Made by a program: the position numbers and the translations under genes
Assembly: GCF_002102265.1 (NCBI RefSeq)
Contig: NZ_LQPG01000017.1
Coordinates: forward strand, 62,001-126,000
Length of the DNA: 64,000 bases
Direction of reading: 5' to 3'
Source: Mycolicibacter longobardus
GTDB taxonomy: Bacteria > Actinomycetota > Actinomycetes > Mycobacteriales > Mycobacteriaceae
Shown: positions 9,508 to 18,280 of the stretch, piece by piece
Layout: each line of letters starts with the position of its first letter
Position numbering within the stretch: the first letter of the stretch is position 1
The notes under the pieces: model-generated
Databases searched by the model: none
Told to the model about the DNA's origin: nothing
What the model saw: the letters and a program-made list of their open reading frames with translations, nothing else

Positions 9508-10688
9508 GCCGACGAGCCTACGAAATCGTGCTCGGCCAGCCAATCACTGACGATCTGCACGGCCTGTCGCAGCGCATCACGCTGGTCGGGACCGGCGTAA
9601 TAGTGGTTGGCGCCGGGGATTTCATGCATCTCCTTGTCGCCGGTGCCGATCGCCTCGAAGAGCCGGCGGGTGTGGCTGGGGGTGCAGGCGTCGTCGGCCA
9701 TGTTGCCGATCACCAGCGTGGGCACCGTGATGTCGTTGCCGCAGTCCACCCCGTCAGCATGGGCGTCGTCGTAGCTCCACTGCGACAGCCAACTGCGCAG
9801 CGTGCAGAACCGCGCCAGGCCGACCGGGCCCATGTTCACCACCTGCGGATCCCCCAGATAGCAGCTACCCGGCGTGCGGTCGTTGGGGTCCACCGCCGGA
9901 TCCAGCCAGCGTGGGTCGGCCATGGTCCCGTGCACCACGAACGCGAACTCATCCTCGGGACGCCCCGCCGCCTTGAGCTCGGCCAGCTTCGCCTTGACCC
10001 AGGCGGTGATCCGGCGATTCCGGTCGATCTGGGCGGCCCGGTAGCGGTCCAGGAATTCCGCGCTGTACGGCGGCTGGTTGGGGTTGTCCGGGTTGTAGAG
10101 ATCCAGCTCCGGATCGCGGTTCGCCGGATCGGACTCGTCGAGAATCGACGCGTCCAGCCATTCGGTCAGGGTGCCGTGCCGGCTGATGTGGGCGGCCAGC
10201 AGCAGCACACCGTCGGCCGGGATCAGGTTGAGCTTGGTCAGATCCGGTCCGTCCCCGGACGGGCTCGCCGTCACCGTCGGATGCTGCGCCTGCTGCTGGT
10301 AGAACAGCGACAGTGAGCCGCCGCCGCTCCATCCGGCCAGCACCACTTTGGAATAACCGAGTCGGTTCTTGGCGTCTTTGATGCATTCGCCGAGGTCTTC
10401 GACCACCTTCTCCATCAGCAGCGCCGAGTCGGTGCCGCGGAATCGGCTGTTGCAGTAGATGACGTGGTGCCTGGCGCGGGCCAGTGCGTTGACCATCGGC
10501 AGGTACGCGCCGCCACCGATGGGATGCATGAACACCAGCACGGTGTCACTCGGGGTGTTCTTCGGCCGCAGCAGGTAGCTCTCCAGCACCACCAGCTCGG
10601 CGACGCCGCCGTAGACGTCGCGGACGCCCGAATTGTTCTGGTAGGCAATCAGGTAGGGGATTCGCTCGTAGTCGTGCTTGGTGATCAT
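9504..10688 (-). CDS. Alpha/beta-hydrolase
   Basis: This 394-residue alpha/beta-hydrolase has the nucleophile elbow GWSGG (Ser ~121), an acid-loop region DDACTPSHTRRLF and a terminal histidine in IPGANHYY. The oxyanion-type HPIGGG lies near residue 55-60. It starts at ATG 10688, overlapping the dioxygenase stop (ATGA). Being between a ring-cleavage-type dioxygenase and a CoA-transferase, it may hydrolyse a ring-fission product or ester. No specific family name is justified from the sequence. Confidence 0.85.
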   Translation of the reverse strand: MITKHDYERIPYLIAYQNNSGVRDVYGGVAELVVLESYLLRPKNTPSDTVLVFMHPIGGGAYLPMVNALARARHHVIYCNSRFRGTDSALLMEKVVEDLGECIKDAKNRLGYSKVVLAGWSGGGSLSLFYQQQAQHPTVTASPSGDGPDLTKLNLIPADGVLLLAAHISRHGTLTEWLDASILDESDPANRDPELDLYNPDNPNQPPYSAEFLDRYRAAQIDRNRRITAWVKAKLAELKAAGRPEDEFAFVVHGTMADPRWLDPAVDPNDRTPGSCYLGDPQVVNMGPVGLARFCTLRSWLSQWSYDDAHADGVDCGNDITVPTLVIGNMADDACTPSHTRRLFEAIGTGDKEMHEIPGANHYYAGPDQRDALRQAVQIVSDWLAEHDFVGSSA

Positions 10689-11779
10689 GCGTGTTGTCCT
10701 AGGTCGGCGGCGAGAACTTCCGGTGACGGGGTGAGGCGGCGTCGGGTGTCGATGGCGATGACCTGCCAGTCCACCCGCTGATAGTCGTCGAACTTGCGGC
10801 GCGCCCGCTCGCGGGCCTTCTCCGGCGCGCCGTGGTGCACGCCCTGCGGGGCGTGGCTGATCAGGCCGGGTGGCATCGGGATCCCGTACAGCGATCCGCC
10901 GTGGAAGAACGCGATCTCGTCGTAGTCGACGTTGCGGTGATACCACGGCGTGCGTTCGGTGCCCGGCACCGTTTCGGCGGGCTTGGGCAGAAAGTTCATC
11001 ACGTACACCCCGGTGGCCTGCATGAACAGGTGCACCGTCGGGGGCAGGTGCACGCTGTCCGACGTCACCACGTTGTAGTCGGCGATGTTGAAGGAGAAGG
11101 CGAAGTTGTCCCCGCGCCAGCCTTCTACGTCGATCGGATTATGTTGGTAGTACAGCCTTGTCGGGCCACCCCGATGGATCAACCGGACCTCGTAGCGGTC
11201 TCGCCCGTCATCTTCGATGGGGGCGGGTTCGGGGATCACCACCAGCGACGGGTCGAACGGGAAGTGCCGGCCCAGCGGTCCCGGCGGGGGCAACCGGAAC
11301 TCGTCGGTGGCCTCGATCATCAGCAACGTCGTCTCCGACGCGGGAAGCTGTCGCCAGGTGGTCGCCTTGGGCAGATACAGCCAGTCGCCTTCGCGGTAGT
11401 CCAGCGGCCCGAACTCGGTCTCCAACCGGCCAGCCCCGGTGTGCACGAAGCAGAGCAGGTCGCCGTCGACATAGCGGACGTGAAACGGCATCTCGGCCGA
11501 GCGTCGAGACAGCGAGATCCGGCAGTCGGCGTTGTCGAACAGCCGCAGCGGATGGCCCGCCGGGTCGGTGGCGTCCGCCGGTTGCAGCTGTGCGGCGAGC
11601 ACGTCGACGGGCCGCAGCGGGCCTTCGGCTCGGTAGGCGGTGGGGTCGTGGCGCCGGTACATGTTCGCGGTACGCCCGCTGAAGCCACCCCGGCCCAGCT
11701 CGTCGTCTTTGAGGCCGTCGAGGTCGGCATGTATGCGGCGCGGAGTGGTGCCTTTGCGCAGGTGGACGAAGGATTCCAT
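10685..11779 (-). CDS. Homogentisate 1,2-dioxygenase-like cupin
   Basis: This 364-residue double-cupin protein resembles homogentisate dioxygenases. Evidence is the MPFHVRYVDGDLLCFVHTG and LDYREGDWLYLPKATTW strands, a YYQHNPIDVEGWRGD region, and a late SHAPQGVHHGAP block that supplies histidines. True HGDs are longer (about 430-450 residues), so another substrate is quite possible. It starts at ATG 11779 and is the first gene of the eight-gene operon. A strong AT-rich palindrome lies 25-50 bp upstream. Confidence 0.8.
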   Translation of the reverse strand: MESFVHLRKGTTPRRIHADLDGLKDDELGRGGFSGRTANMYRRHDPTAYRAEGPLRPVDVLAAQLQPADATDPAGHPLRLFDNADCRISLSRRSAEMPFHVRYVDGDLLCFVHTGAGRLETEFGPLDYREGDWLYLPKATTWRQLPASETTLLMIEATDEFRLPPPGPLGRHFPFDPSLVVIPEPAPIEDDGRDRYEVRLIHRGGPTRLYYQHNPIDVEGWRGDNFAFSFNIADYNVVTSDSVHLPPTVHLFMQATGVYVMNFLPKPAETVPGTERTPWYHRNVDYDEIAFFHGGSLYGIPMPPGLISHAPQGVHHGAPEKARERARRKFDDYQRVDWQVIAIDTRRRLTPSPEVLAADLGQHA

Positions 11780-11803
11780 CGGCGACTCCCGGTGATCGGA
11801 CCA

Positions 11804-11829
11804 AAAAAGTAAAAGTGACTTTACTTTTT
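11804..11829. promoter_or_regulatory. Putative operator upstream of the catabolic operon
   Basis: A perfect inverted repeat has 10-bp arms AAAAAGTAAA (11804-11813) and TTTACTTTTT (11820-11829), with a 6-bp spacer. It stands out as A/T-rich in a high-GC region. It lies between the divergent dioxygenase (start 11779) and amidase (start 11922) genes. It has the size expected for a TetR dimer site, and the operon encodes a TetR protein. Binding is inferred. Confidence 0.65.
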
Positions 11830-11921
11830 GTTTCGGTCGGAGGCAAGAGTTGCTGTGGCGCCTGTACTCGCCACGCCAACCGCAGGGTTCAGCAGTGCCT
11901 GCCGCCGTATCGTGTGACGTC

Positions 11922-12722
11922 ATGGACCCGAGTCGACGACGGCTGCTGCAACTGGCTGGGGCGTCAGGGCTGGCCATGGCAGTCGGCGCATGTTCGGACC
12001 GGACGACGGCCCAGCGTGGCGCTGAATCCGGAACCGCACCGAATCCCGTTCCGTCGCCGGAGTCCGGTGCGCCGACCGAAGCGGTCGCGGAACCCCCTGC
12101 CGTGGCGCCGCCCACCGTCGAGCCGATTCTGACCTCCGGGGTGCTGCTGTGCCGCGACGCTTGGGGCGCGCGGCCCGCGCTGCCCGGTGGGCGGCCCCAC
12201 ACCATAAGCCGGATGACGATCCACCATTCCGGCGTCGTGCTGAGTGACAACCGGACTATCGCCGAGCGTTTCCGCCAGCACCAGCGATACCACCAAGACG
12301 AGAAGGGCTGGATCGACATCGCCTACCACGTGGGAATCGACCTTGGCGGCAACATCTTCGAGCTGCGGGACACCGGCCTGGTCGGCGACACCGCGACCGA
12401 CTACGACCCGACCGGGCACTTCCTTCTGCTGTGCGAAGGAAATTTCGACGAGCAGGACGTTCCGGAGGCGCAACTCGACAGCGCCGCACTCGTATTGGCG
12501 TGGGCGGCACAACACTTCCAGATCGGCACCGACACCCTGGCCGGTCACCGGGACATGACGTCGGAAACCACCTGCCCGGGTGCGGGCCTGCAAGCCCACG
12601 TCGCCTCCGGCGAGCTCAGGCGCCGGGTGGACGACCTCGTGAGTCGCGGCCCGGTTGGGCTGCAGCGCGTATGCAGCCACGAGGCGGCGGCGATCATGGC
12701 CGCCATCGCGGCCGGTCGGTAG
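11922..12722 (+). CDS. Secreted N-acetylmuramoyl-L-alanine amidase (PGRP/Amidase_2 domain), Tat lipoprotein
   Basis: This predicted peptidoglycan amidase has 266 residues. The N-terminus carries a twin-arginine motif (SRRRLLQL) and a lipobox ending AVGAC with Cys24, so it is likely exported by Tat and lipidated. A Pro/Ala-rich linker follows to about residue 70. The Amidase_2/PGRP domain shows zinc-ligand candidates in TIHHSG and LAGHRDM..TTCPG. It is transcribed divergently from the catabolic operon and converges on fadE23. Confidence 0.88.
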   Translation: MDPSRRRLLQLAGASGLAMAVGACSDRTTAQRGAESGTAPNPVPSPESGAPTEAVAEPPAVAPPTVEPILTSGVLLCRDAWGARPALPGGRPHTISRMTIHHSGVVLSDNRTIAERFRQHQRYHQDEKGWIDIAYHVGIDLGGNIFELRDTGLVGDTATDYDPTGHFLLLCEGNFDEQDVPEAQLDSAALVLAWAAQHFQIGTDTLAGHRDMTSETTCPGAGLQAHVASGELRRRVDDLVSRGPVGLQRVCSHEAAAIMAAIAAGR

Positions 12723-12740
12723 CAGACGCCAGGTCTCCGC

Positions 12741-12796
12741 GAGCAGACACAGAATCGCACCTCGCGGCATCCGCGGGTGCGATTCTGTGTCTGCTC
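12741..12796. repeat. Long perfect hairpin, probable bidirectional terminator / dispersed mycobacterial palindrome
   Basis: Two 21-bp arms (12741-12761 and 12776-12796) are exactly complementary. Inside them is a further 5-bp stem (CGCGG/CCGCG) around a CAT loop, with a single bulged T. It separates two convergent genes, so a bidirectional terminator is natural. No U-tract is present. I recall similar GAGCAGAC..GCGATT palindromes scattered in mycobacterial genomes, so it may be a repeat family member. Confidence 0.8.
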
Positions 12797-12803
12797 GGCA
12801 GTC

Positions 12804-14012
12804 CTACTTGAGCTCGGACGAACTCAGGCCCAGCAGCCGGCGGGCCACCACCAGCAGCTGGATCTGCTGGGTGCCCTCGAAGATGTCCAGAATCTTCGAG
12901 TCGCGGCTCCACTTCTCCAGCAGTGTCTGCTCGGAATAGCCCAGGGTGCCGGCCATTTCGACGGCCTTGAGGGTGATGTCGCTGGCTACCCGGCCGGCTT
13001 TGGCCTTGCCCATCGACGCCTCTTTGGAGTTGGGGATGCTGTTGTCGGCCTGCCACGCCGAGCGCAGCGTCAGCAGGTTTGCCGACTCCCAGTCGGCCTC
13101 CATGCGCAGGAACTCGGCGGCCGGTGCGCTCTGGGCGTGCGCCGGCTTGTCGTAGGAGACCTTGATGCCGGCGTCGGCGAGCATCTTGCGCAGCTCTTCG
13201 AGTGCGGCGCGAGCCACCCCGACGGCCATCGCGGCCACGATCGGCCGGGTGTTGTCGAAGGTCTCCATGACCCCCGAGAAGCTCTTCTCGGTGTTGATCT
13301 CCGGGCTGCCGAGCAGGTTGTCCTTGGGGATGCGGGCATTGTCGAACCGGATCACCGCGGTGTCGGAGGCCTTGATGCCGAGCTTGTGCTCCAGGCGTTC
13401 GACGATCACGCCCGGGTGCTCGCGCGGCACGACGAACGACTTGATCGCCGCACGCCCCAGCGCCTTGTCCAGCGTGGCCCACACCACGATGTGGGTGCAT
13501 CGCGAACCGGCGGTGACGAAGATCTTCTCGCCGTTGATGACGTACTCGTCGCCGTCCAGGGTGGCCGTCGTGGTGACCGCCGCGGAGTCGGAGCCGAAGC
13601 TCGGCTCGGTGATCGCCATCGCGGCCCACACCTTGCCCAGCCGTGCGAGCTGTTCATCGGTGGCCACACCGGAGATCGCCGCGTTACCCAGGCCCTGGTA
13701 GGGCACCGACAGCATTAAAGCGACGTCGCCCCAGCTCATCTCGAGCACCTGCAGCATCGCGGCCATGTTGGCCCCGTTACGGTTCCCGGACTGCTCGCCG
13801 GTGTCGCGGAAGGCCTCGGCGCCGGCCATCGCGTTGCCGCCGGTACCCGATACTCCGTCGAACAGGGTTTCCAGGGTGTCCAGCTCAACGGGGTATGCGT
13901 GCTCGCGCGAGTCGTACTTGCGCGAGATGGGGCGCAGCATCTCGGCGGCCCCGGCATGGGTCATCTCAATGACTTCCTGCAGCTTGCGGGGCAGTTCCAG
14001 ATTGATTGCCAT
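12804..14012 (-). CDS. fadE23: Acyl-CoA dehydrogenase FadE23
   Basis: This 402-residue acyl-CoA dehydrogenase has the FAD-binding MAITEPSFGSDSA and the C-terminal catalytic segment LDIFEGTQQIQ. It lies directly downstream of fadE24, as in M. tuberculosis Rv3139-Rv3140 (from memory). Mycobacteria often build such adjacent pairs into alpha2beta2 acyl-CoA dehydrogenases, so FadE23 and FadE24 are likely partners. The gene ends next to a long hairpin. Substrate is not known. Confidence 0.88.
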   Translation of the reverse strand: MAINLELPRKLQEVIEMTHAGAAEMLRPISRKYDSREHAYPVELDTLETLFDGVSGTGGNAMAGAEAFRDTGEQSGNRNGANMAAMLQVLEMSWGDVALMLSVPYQGLGNAAISGVATDEQLARLGKVWAAMAITEPSFGSDSAAVTTTATLDGDEYVINGEKIFVTAGSRCTHIVVWATLDKALGRAAIKSFVVPREHPGVIVERLEHKLGIKASDTAVIRFDNARIPKDNLLGSPEINTEKSFSGVMETFDNTRPIVAAMAVGVARAALEELRKMLADAGIKVSYDKPAHAQSAPAAEFLRMEADWESANLLTLRSAWQADNSIPNSKEASMGKAKAGRVASDITLKAVEMAGTLGYSEQTLLEKWSRDSKILDIFEGTQQIQLLVVARRLLGLSSSELK

Positions 14013-14061
14013 GATCAGACTTTCGTGTTCGCAGCAGAGTTTGCTTGATGGCTCAGATGAC

Positions 14062-15459
14062 TCAGATGACCACGACGCCCTCGGCGACGCCGAGTGCCCG
14101 CAGATCCCGGTACCAGCGCTCGACCGGGTGCTCCTTGGTGTAGCCGTGGCCGCCGAGCAGCTGCACCCCGTCCAGGCCGATCTGCATGCCCTTGTCGGTG
14201 GCGATCCGCTTGGCCAGCGCGGCTTCCCGGATGAAGGGCAGGCCCTGCTCGCAGCGCGACGCGCCGCGCCAGGTGAGCAGCCGCAGCCCGTCGAGCTCGA
14301 TGGCGATGTTGGCGCACATGAATGCCACCGACTGGCGGTTGGCGATCGGCTCGCCGAACGCTTCGCGCTCCTTGATGTAGGGCATCACGTGGTCGAGCAC
14401 GGCGTGACTGGTACCGACCGCCAGCGCGGCCCAGCCCAACCGGGACAGCGCGATGGCCTGTGAATAGTCGGCGTCGCCGGCGGCGTCCTCGCCCAGTCGG
14501 GCGTTCAGCGGCACCGATACCTTGTTCAGTTCGATCTGGCCCAGGGCTGCGGCCCGAATGCCCATGCTGGGGTCGGCCTTGACGGTCAGGCCCGGTGCGG
14601 AGGATTCGACGATGAACAGGGCCGGCTTGCCGTTCAGCTGGGCGGCCACGATGAACAGTTCCGCGTCGGCGGCGGCCGGGACCAACGACTTCACGCCGTC
14701 CAGCCGGTAGCCGCTGGGCGTGCGCACCGCGGTGGTCTTGAGGTTGGTCGGGTCGAACAGCGGATGCGGCTCGACGATCGCCACGCAGGCCTGCGGGACG
14801 TTCTCGCCGGCGAACTCGGGCAGGTAGGTGGCCTGCTGGTCGGCGCTGCCCCAGTGGGTCAATGCCGAAGCCACGCCGCCGGGGGCCAGAATCGGCAGCG
14901 CCAGGCCCATGTCGCCGTAGGCCAGCGCCTCGGCGACCAGCACGTTGGTGACTGCGGAACGGTGTGCGGCGATCCCGTCGAAGTCCTCCGGGATGTTGAT
15001 CGCCGTGATGCCGAGCTCCGTGGCCTTGCCGAGTAGCTCGCGGGGGTAGTCCAGGGCTTCGTCGGCGTCGTGAGCCGCCGGACGCAGCAGTTCCGCCGCG
15101 AACTCCTCGACGGTGTCGATGATCATCTGCTGGTCGTCATCGGGGGTCAGGTCGAAGTAGTCTGCGCCGCCCCCGCGGGCGCCGAGCCGAGTCGGCGCCT
15201 TGCCCAGGCCCTGGACCTTCTTGAATTGGCGGGTGGATGCGCCGGCGACGGAGAAGACGGTCTTCACGCCGTAGTTCAAACTCCGGTTGAGCGGGTCCCG
15301 CAGCCGGTAGCGGTCCAGAAACTCCCGGCTGACCAGCGGAGTCACCAGCGCCAGCGCAGCCGCGATCGGGGTGCGCTTGTGCGGGTCGGACCCGACGCCG
15401 CTGGCTCGGCTGTTCAGGCGGACCTTCGAGCCGTTGGTGGCGGGGGCGATATCAGTCAT
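14062..15459 (-). CDS. fadE24: Acyl-CoA dehydrogenase FadE24
   Basis: This 465-residue acyl-CoA dehydrogenase-like protein has a roughly 100-residue N-terminal extension before the conserved domain (DDDQQMIIDTVEEFAAELLRP). The C-terminus stops at ERWYRDLRALGVAEGVVVI, so the usual EGTSEIQ tail is shortened. That is consistent with being one half of a heteromeric enzyme with FadE23. It starts at ATG 15459. The promoter region holds a set of AGTAAG-type half sites (15498-15533) suited to a dimeric repressor. Confidence 0.88.
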   Translation of the reverse strand: MTDIAPATNGSKVRLNSRASGVGSDPHKRTPIAAALALVTPLVSREFLDRYRLRDPLNRSLNYGVKTVFSVAGASTRQFKKVQGLGKAPTRLGARGGGADYFDLTPDDDQQMIIDTVEEFAAELLRPAAHDADEALDYPRELLGKATELGITAINIPEDFDGIAAHRSAVTNVLVAEALAYGDMGLALPILAPGGVASALTHWGSADQQATYLPEFAGENVPQACVAIVEPHPLFDPTNLKTTAVRTPSGYRLDGVKSLVPAAADAELFIVAAQLNGKPALFIVESSAPGLTVKADPSMGIRAAALGQIELNKVSVPLNARLGEDAAGDADYSQAIALSRLGWAALAVGTSHAVLDHVMPYIKEREAFGEPIANRQSVAFMCANIAIELDGLRLLTWRGASRCEQGLPFIREAALAKRIATDKGMQIGLDGVQLLGGHGYTKEHPVERWYRDLRALGVAEGVVVI

Positions 15460-15497
15460 GTCAAAGCCTCACTCGATGGGAAGGTATCGATGACAGC

Positions 15498-15533
15498 ACC
15501 TTACTCCGAAGTAAGATGACTCGACAGTAAGGT
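15498..15533. promoter_or_regulatory. Putative operator upstream of fadE24-fadE23
   Basis: CTTACT (15500-15505) and AGTAAG (15510-15515) form a palindrome with a 4-bp spacer. A further AGTAAGGT at 15526-15533 is the exact inverse of ACCTTACT at 15498-15505. Three half-sites thus lie within 36 bp, about 40-75 bp upstream of the fadE24 ATG. This looks like a repressor site. The regulator is not identifiable here. Confidence 0.6.
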
Positions 15534-15569
15534 GTGACGAAGTCCTCAGCGCCCCCGCCGGGCGCCGGA

Positions 15570-16382
15570 CTACTCCGTGGTCAGGGTGGCCAGCACCTGC
15601 GCGTGCAGCGCGGGGTTGGCGGCCACCGCGCTCCCGCCGTGCGGCCCCGATGCGCCGGACAGGTCGGTGAAGATTCCGCCCGCCTCACGCACCAGCACGT
15701 CGATCGCGGCCAGGTCCCACACCGACACCGCCGGCTCGATGGCGATGTCCACAGCGCCCTCGGCGAGCAAGCAGTACGCCCAGAAATCGCCGTAGGAGCG
15801 CGCCCGCCACACCGACTCGGTCAGCCCCAGGAACTGTTCCCGGAGACCGCGCAGCGCCCAGGTCGTCAGACCGGCGAAGGTCAGGCTGGCCGACTCGACA
15901 TCAGCCACCGAGGACACCGACAGCCGTCGTGCCGGGGCGTCGCCGACGGACCCGAACGCGCCCTGGCCGCGCGCCGCCCACCAGCGCCGGTGCAGCGCCG
16001 GCGCGCTGACCGCCCCGAGGATCGGCACGCCGTCTTCGAGCAACGCGATCAGGGTGGCCCAGACCGGAACCCCGCGCACGAAGTTCTTGGTGCCGTCGAT
16101 CGGGTCGATGATCCATTGCCGTCCGGAGAACGTGGCGGTGCCGCCGAATTCCTCGCCCAGGATCTGGTCCTCGGGTCGCTCGGCGGCCAGCACCTCGCGC
16201 AGTGCGGTCTCGACCGCCTGATCGGCATCGGTCACCGGAGTCAGATCCGGCTTGGTGTCGACCCGAAGGTCGAGCGCACCGAACCGCGCCAGGGTGATCG
16301 CATCGGCACGGTCGGCCAGGGCCAGTGCCAGGGTGAGGTCCGCTTGGAGAGGTGAGTCGAGATTGTCTTTGCTCTGCGCCAT
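15570..16382 (-). CDS. hisN: Inositol-monophosphatase-family phosphatase, HisN-type
   Basis: This Mg-dependent phosphatase of the IMPase family has 270 residues. Metal-site motifs are visible: [19 protein letters not shown] (motif A) and [15 protein letters not shown] (motif B). I start it at ATG 16382 (MAQSKDNL). Its position beside fadE24 matches Rv3137, which I recall as histidinol-phosphate phosphatase HisN, so histidine biosynthesis is the best guess. IMPases and CysQ-like phosphatases share the motifs, so substrate is inferred from synteny. Confidence 0.8.
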   Translation of the reverse strand: MAQSKDNLDSPLQADLTLALALADRADAITLARFGALDLRVDTKPDLTPVTDADQAVETALREVLAAERPEDQILGEEFGGTATFSGRQWIIDPIDGTKNFVRGVPVWATLIALLEDGVPILGAVSAPALHRRWWAARGQGAFGSVGDAPARRLSVSSVADVESASLTFAGLTTWALRGLREQFLGLTESVWRARSYGDFWAYCLLAEGAVDIAIEPAVSVWDLAAIDVLVREAGGIFTDLSGASGPHGGSAVAANPALHAQVLATLTTE

Positions 16383-16405
16383 GGCAGAAGTCCTACCATG
16401 ACCGG

Positions 16406-16735
16406 ATGTGGGAGATCTGGGCACTGCTGTTGCTGCTGGCGATCCTGGCGGCGTTCGTGGCGCCGCGGTTCATCCGGCCGGGGCCGGGTGGGGGAGCGCA
16501 AGAGGGCACGGTGTTGATCACCGGTGTCAGCCCGCGGCCTGACGCCACCGGCCTGCAGTACGTCACCATCACCGGCGTCCTGCACGGTCCCACGATCGAT
16601 GAGCATGAGGTCTACCAACGGCTGGCGGTCGATGTCGGCAATTGGCCGAGCATCGGCGATCTGCTGCCGGTGGTGTATTCGCCGCGCAACCCGGACAACT
16701 GGAATCTGGTGCCCCCGTCGTCACCGCGAGAGTGA
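16406..16735 (+). CDS. Small membrane-anchored hypothetical protein
   Basis: This 109-residue protein has one N-terminal hydrophobic helix (residues 2-18) followed by a soluble beta-rich part containing [22 protein letters not shown] and ending [17 protein letters not shown] 16406 gives the helix directly at the N-terminus; the longer frame would prepend unrelated residues. It is divergent from hisN (23 bp apart) and overlaps the 3' end of fprA by 15 bp in convergent orientation. I do not recognise the family. Confidence 0.75.
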   Translation: MWEIWALLLLLAILAAFVAPRFIRPGPGGGAQEGTVLITGVSPRPDATGLQYVTITGVLHGPTIDEHEVYQRLAVDVGNWPSIGDLLPVVYSPRNPDNWNLVPPSSPRE

Positions 16736-18184
16736 ATCGGCCGACGTCGCGTCGGCGTGTTGCGTCGTCAGATTCCCACTCGCGGTCGCATCACACTCGG
16801 GGCAGGGCTCGGCCGCATCCGACCCGTGTCCGATCCGCAGCATCTCGGCGACGCTGACCACCTTGACCCGGGGCCGGCCGTGCGGCTCTCCGGTCGAGCG
16901 CTCGTGGGCGTCGATCAGCTGCCAGTGTTCGGCGGTGACCAGCTCGGGCTGGCGGGACAGCAGCCAGCGGTGCAGCTGCGTCTCGTAGTCGGCGTCGACG
17001 TCGGGGAGGTCGGTGGCGGCCAGATCGGCGGCCAGCGTGTCGACGGTGGCCTGTGAGTCGCTCTTGTTGGAACCGATCACCCCGGACGGTCCGCGCTTGA
17101 TCCAACCGACCACGTACTGGTTGCTGGTGCCTTCGATGCGCCCGTCGGTGTGCGGAATGGTGCAGCTGCGCTCGTCGAACGGCAATCCCGGCATCGGGAC
17201 GCCGCGGTAGCCGACCGAGCGCACCACCAGCTGGGTCGCCAGCACCTCGCGCTCACCGGTGTCGTGCGCGCTGACCCGGCCGTTCTCGTCGGTCACCAAC
17301 TCGTTGCGTCCCAGCACGATTTCCTCGACCCGCCCGTTGCCGCGGATCTCGATCGGAGAGGTGCAGAACCGGAACACGATCCGGCGATGGGCCGGGCGGA
17401 TCTCGCGTCCAACATAGGTGCGCAGCACCTTGACGTTCTGCTTGGGGTGCTTGGCGGCCGCCTCGACGTCCTCATCGGTGATCCCGGCGAACTCGGCGGC
17501 GTCGATCACCACGTCGACATCGTCGAGACCCTTGAGATCGCCGAGTTCGCGCAGTTCCGGGCTGGTGAACGTGGCCTGCAGCGGGCCGCGCCGGCCGACG
17601 ATCACCACCTCTTCGACGCCGCGCGGGCCGAGCACGTCCAGTGCGTGGTCGGCGATGTCGGTGCGGCGCAGTTCGTCGGGCTGGCTGACCAGGATGCGGG
17701 CGACGTCCAGGGCCACATTGCCGTTGCCGACGACGATGGCCCGCTTGCAGCTCAGGTCGGGTGCGTGGTCGGCGAAGTGCGGATGTGCGTTGTACCAGCC
17801 GACGAAGTCCACCGCGGCGACGCTGCCGGGAAGATCCTCCCCGGGGATGCCCAGGTGCCGGTTCGACTGCGCACCGATCGCGTAGATCACCGCGTCATAG
17901 CGTTCGGCCAGTTCCGCCGGCTGGACATGCTCGCCGACGGTGACGTTGCCGTAGAACCGGAAACGGGGATCGGCCGCGGTCTTCTCGAACTGCGCGCTGA
18001 TCGACTTGATCTTCGGGTGATCCGGCGCCACGCCAGAGCGCACCAGGCCCCACGGCGTCGGCAGCATCTCCAGCATGTCGACACGCACGTCCACCTCGCC
18101 GCCCGCAGCCAGCTTGAGCAGCGATGCCGCGGCGAAATACCCAGATGGACCGGAGCCCACGATCGCGACGTGGTAGGGCCGCAT
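16721..18184 (-). CDS. fprA: NADPH-ferredoxin reductase FprA
   Basis: This adrenodoxin-reductase-type flavoprotein of 487 residues moves electrons from NADPH through FAD to ferredoxins, which can in turn serve cytochromes P450. It shows the FAD Rossmann motif [26 protein letters not shown], an NADPH motif [14 protein letters not shown] and the C-terminal [15 protein letters not shown]. It is some 30 residues longer than M. tuberculosis FprA (about 456). The added tail contains CPECDA, a possible metal-binding pair absent from the canonical enzyme. It is divergent from prfB. Confidence 0.93.
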   Translation of the reverse strand: MRPYHVAIVGSGPSGYFAAASLLKLAAGGEVDVRVDMLEMLPTPWGLVRSGVAPDHPKIKSISAQFEKTAADPRFRFYGNVTVGEHVQPAELAERYDAVIYAIGAQSNRHLGIPGEDLPGSVAAVDFVGWYNAHPHFADHAPDLSCKRAIVVGNGNVALDVARILVSQPDELRRTDIADHALDVLGPRGVEEVVIVGRRGPLQATFTSPELRELGDLKGLDDVDVVIDAAEFAGITDEDVEAAAKHPKQNVKVLRTYVGREIRPAHRRIVFRFCTSPIEIRGNGRVEEIVLGRNELVTDENGRVSAHDTGEREVLATQLVVRSVGYRGVPMPGLPFDERSCTIPHTDGRIEGTSNQYVVGWIKRGPSGVIGSNKSDSQATVDTLAADLAATDLPDVDADYETQLHRWLLSRQPELVTAEHWQLIDAHERSTGEPHGRPRVKVVSVAEMLRIGHGSDAAEPCPECDATASGNLTTQHADATSADSLSR

Positions 18185-18280
18185 CCTCGAACCTTCTTTC
18201 CTGTCGGAAGTCGTGCATGCACCCGCGTAACCCCGATGCTAGAGGTCGAACACCGACGGCCGCCGGTAACCTCGATAAAC

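Noticed and set aside
17150..18280. In-frame N-terminal extension of prfB
   Set aside because: The upstream 377 codons are antisense to fprA and do not resemble RF2; the GTG at 18281 gives the normal protein.
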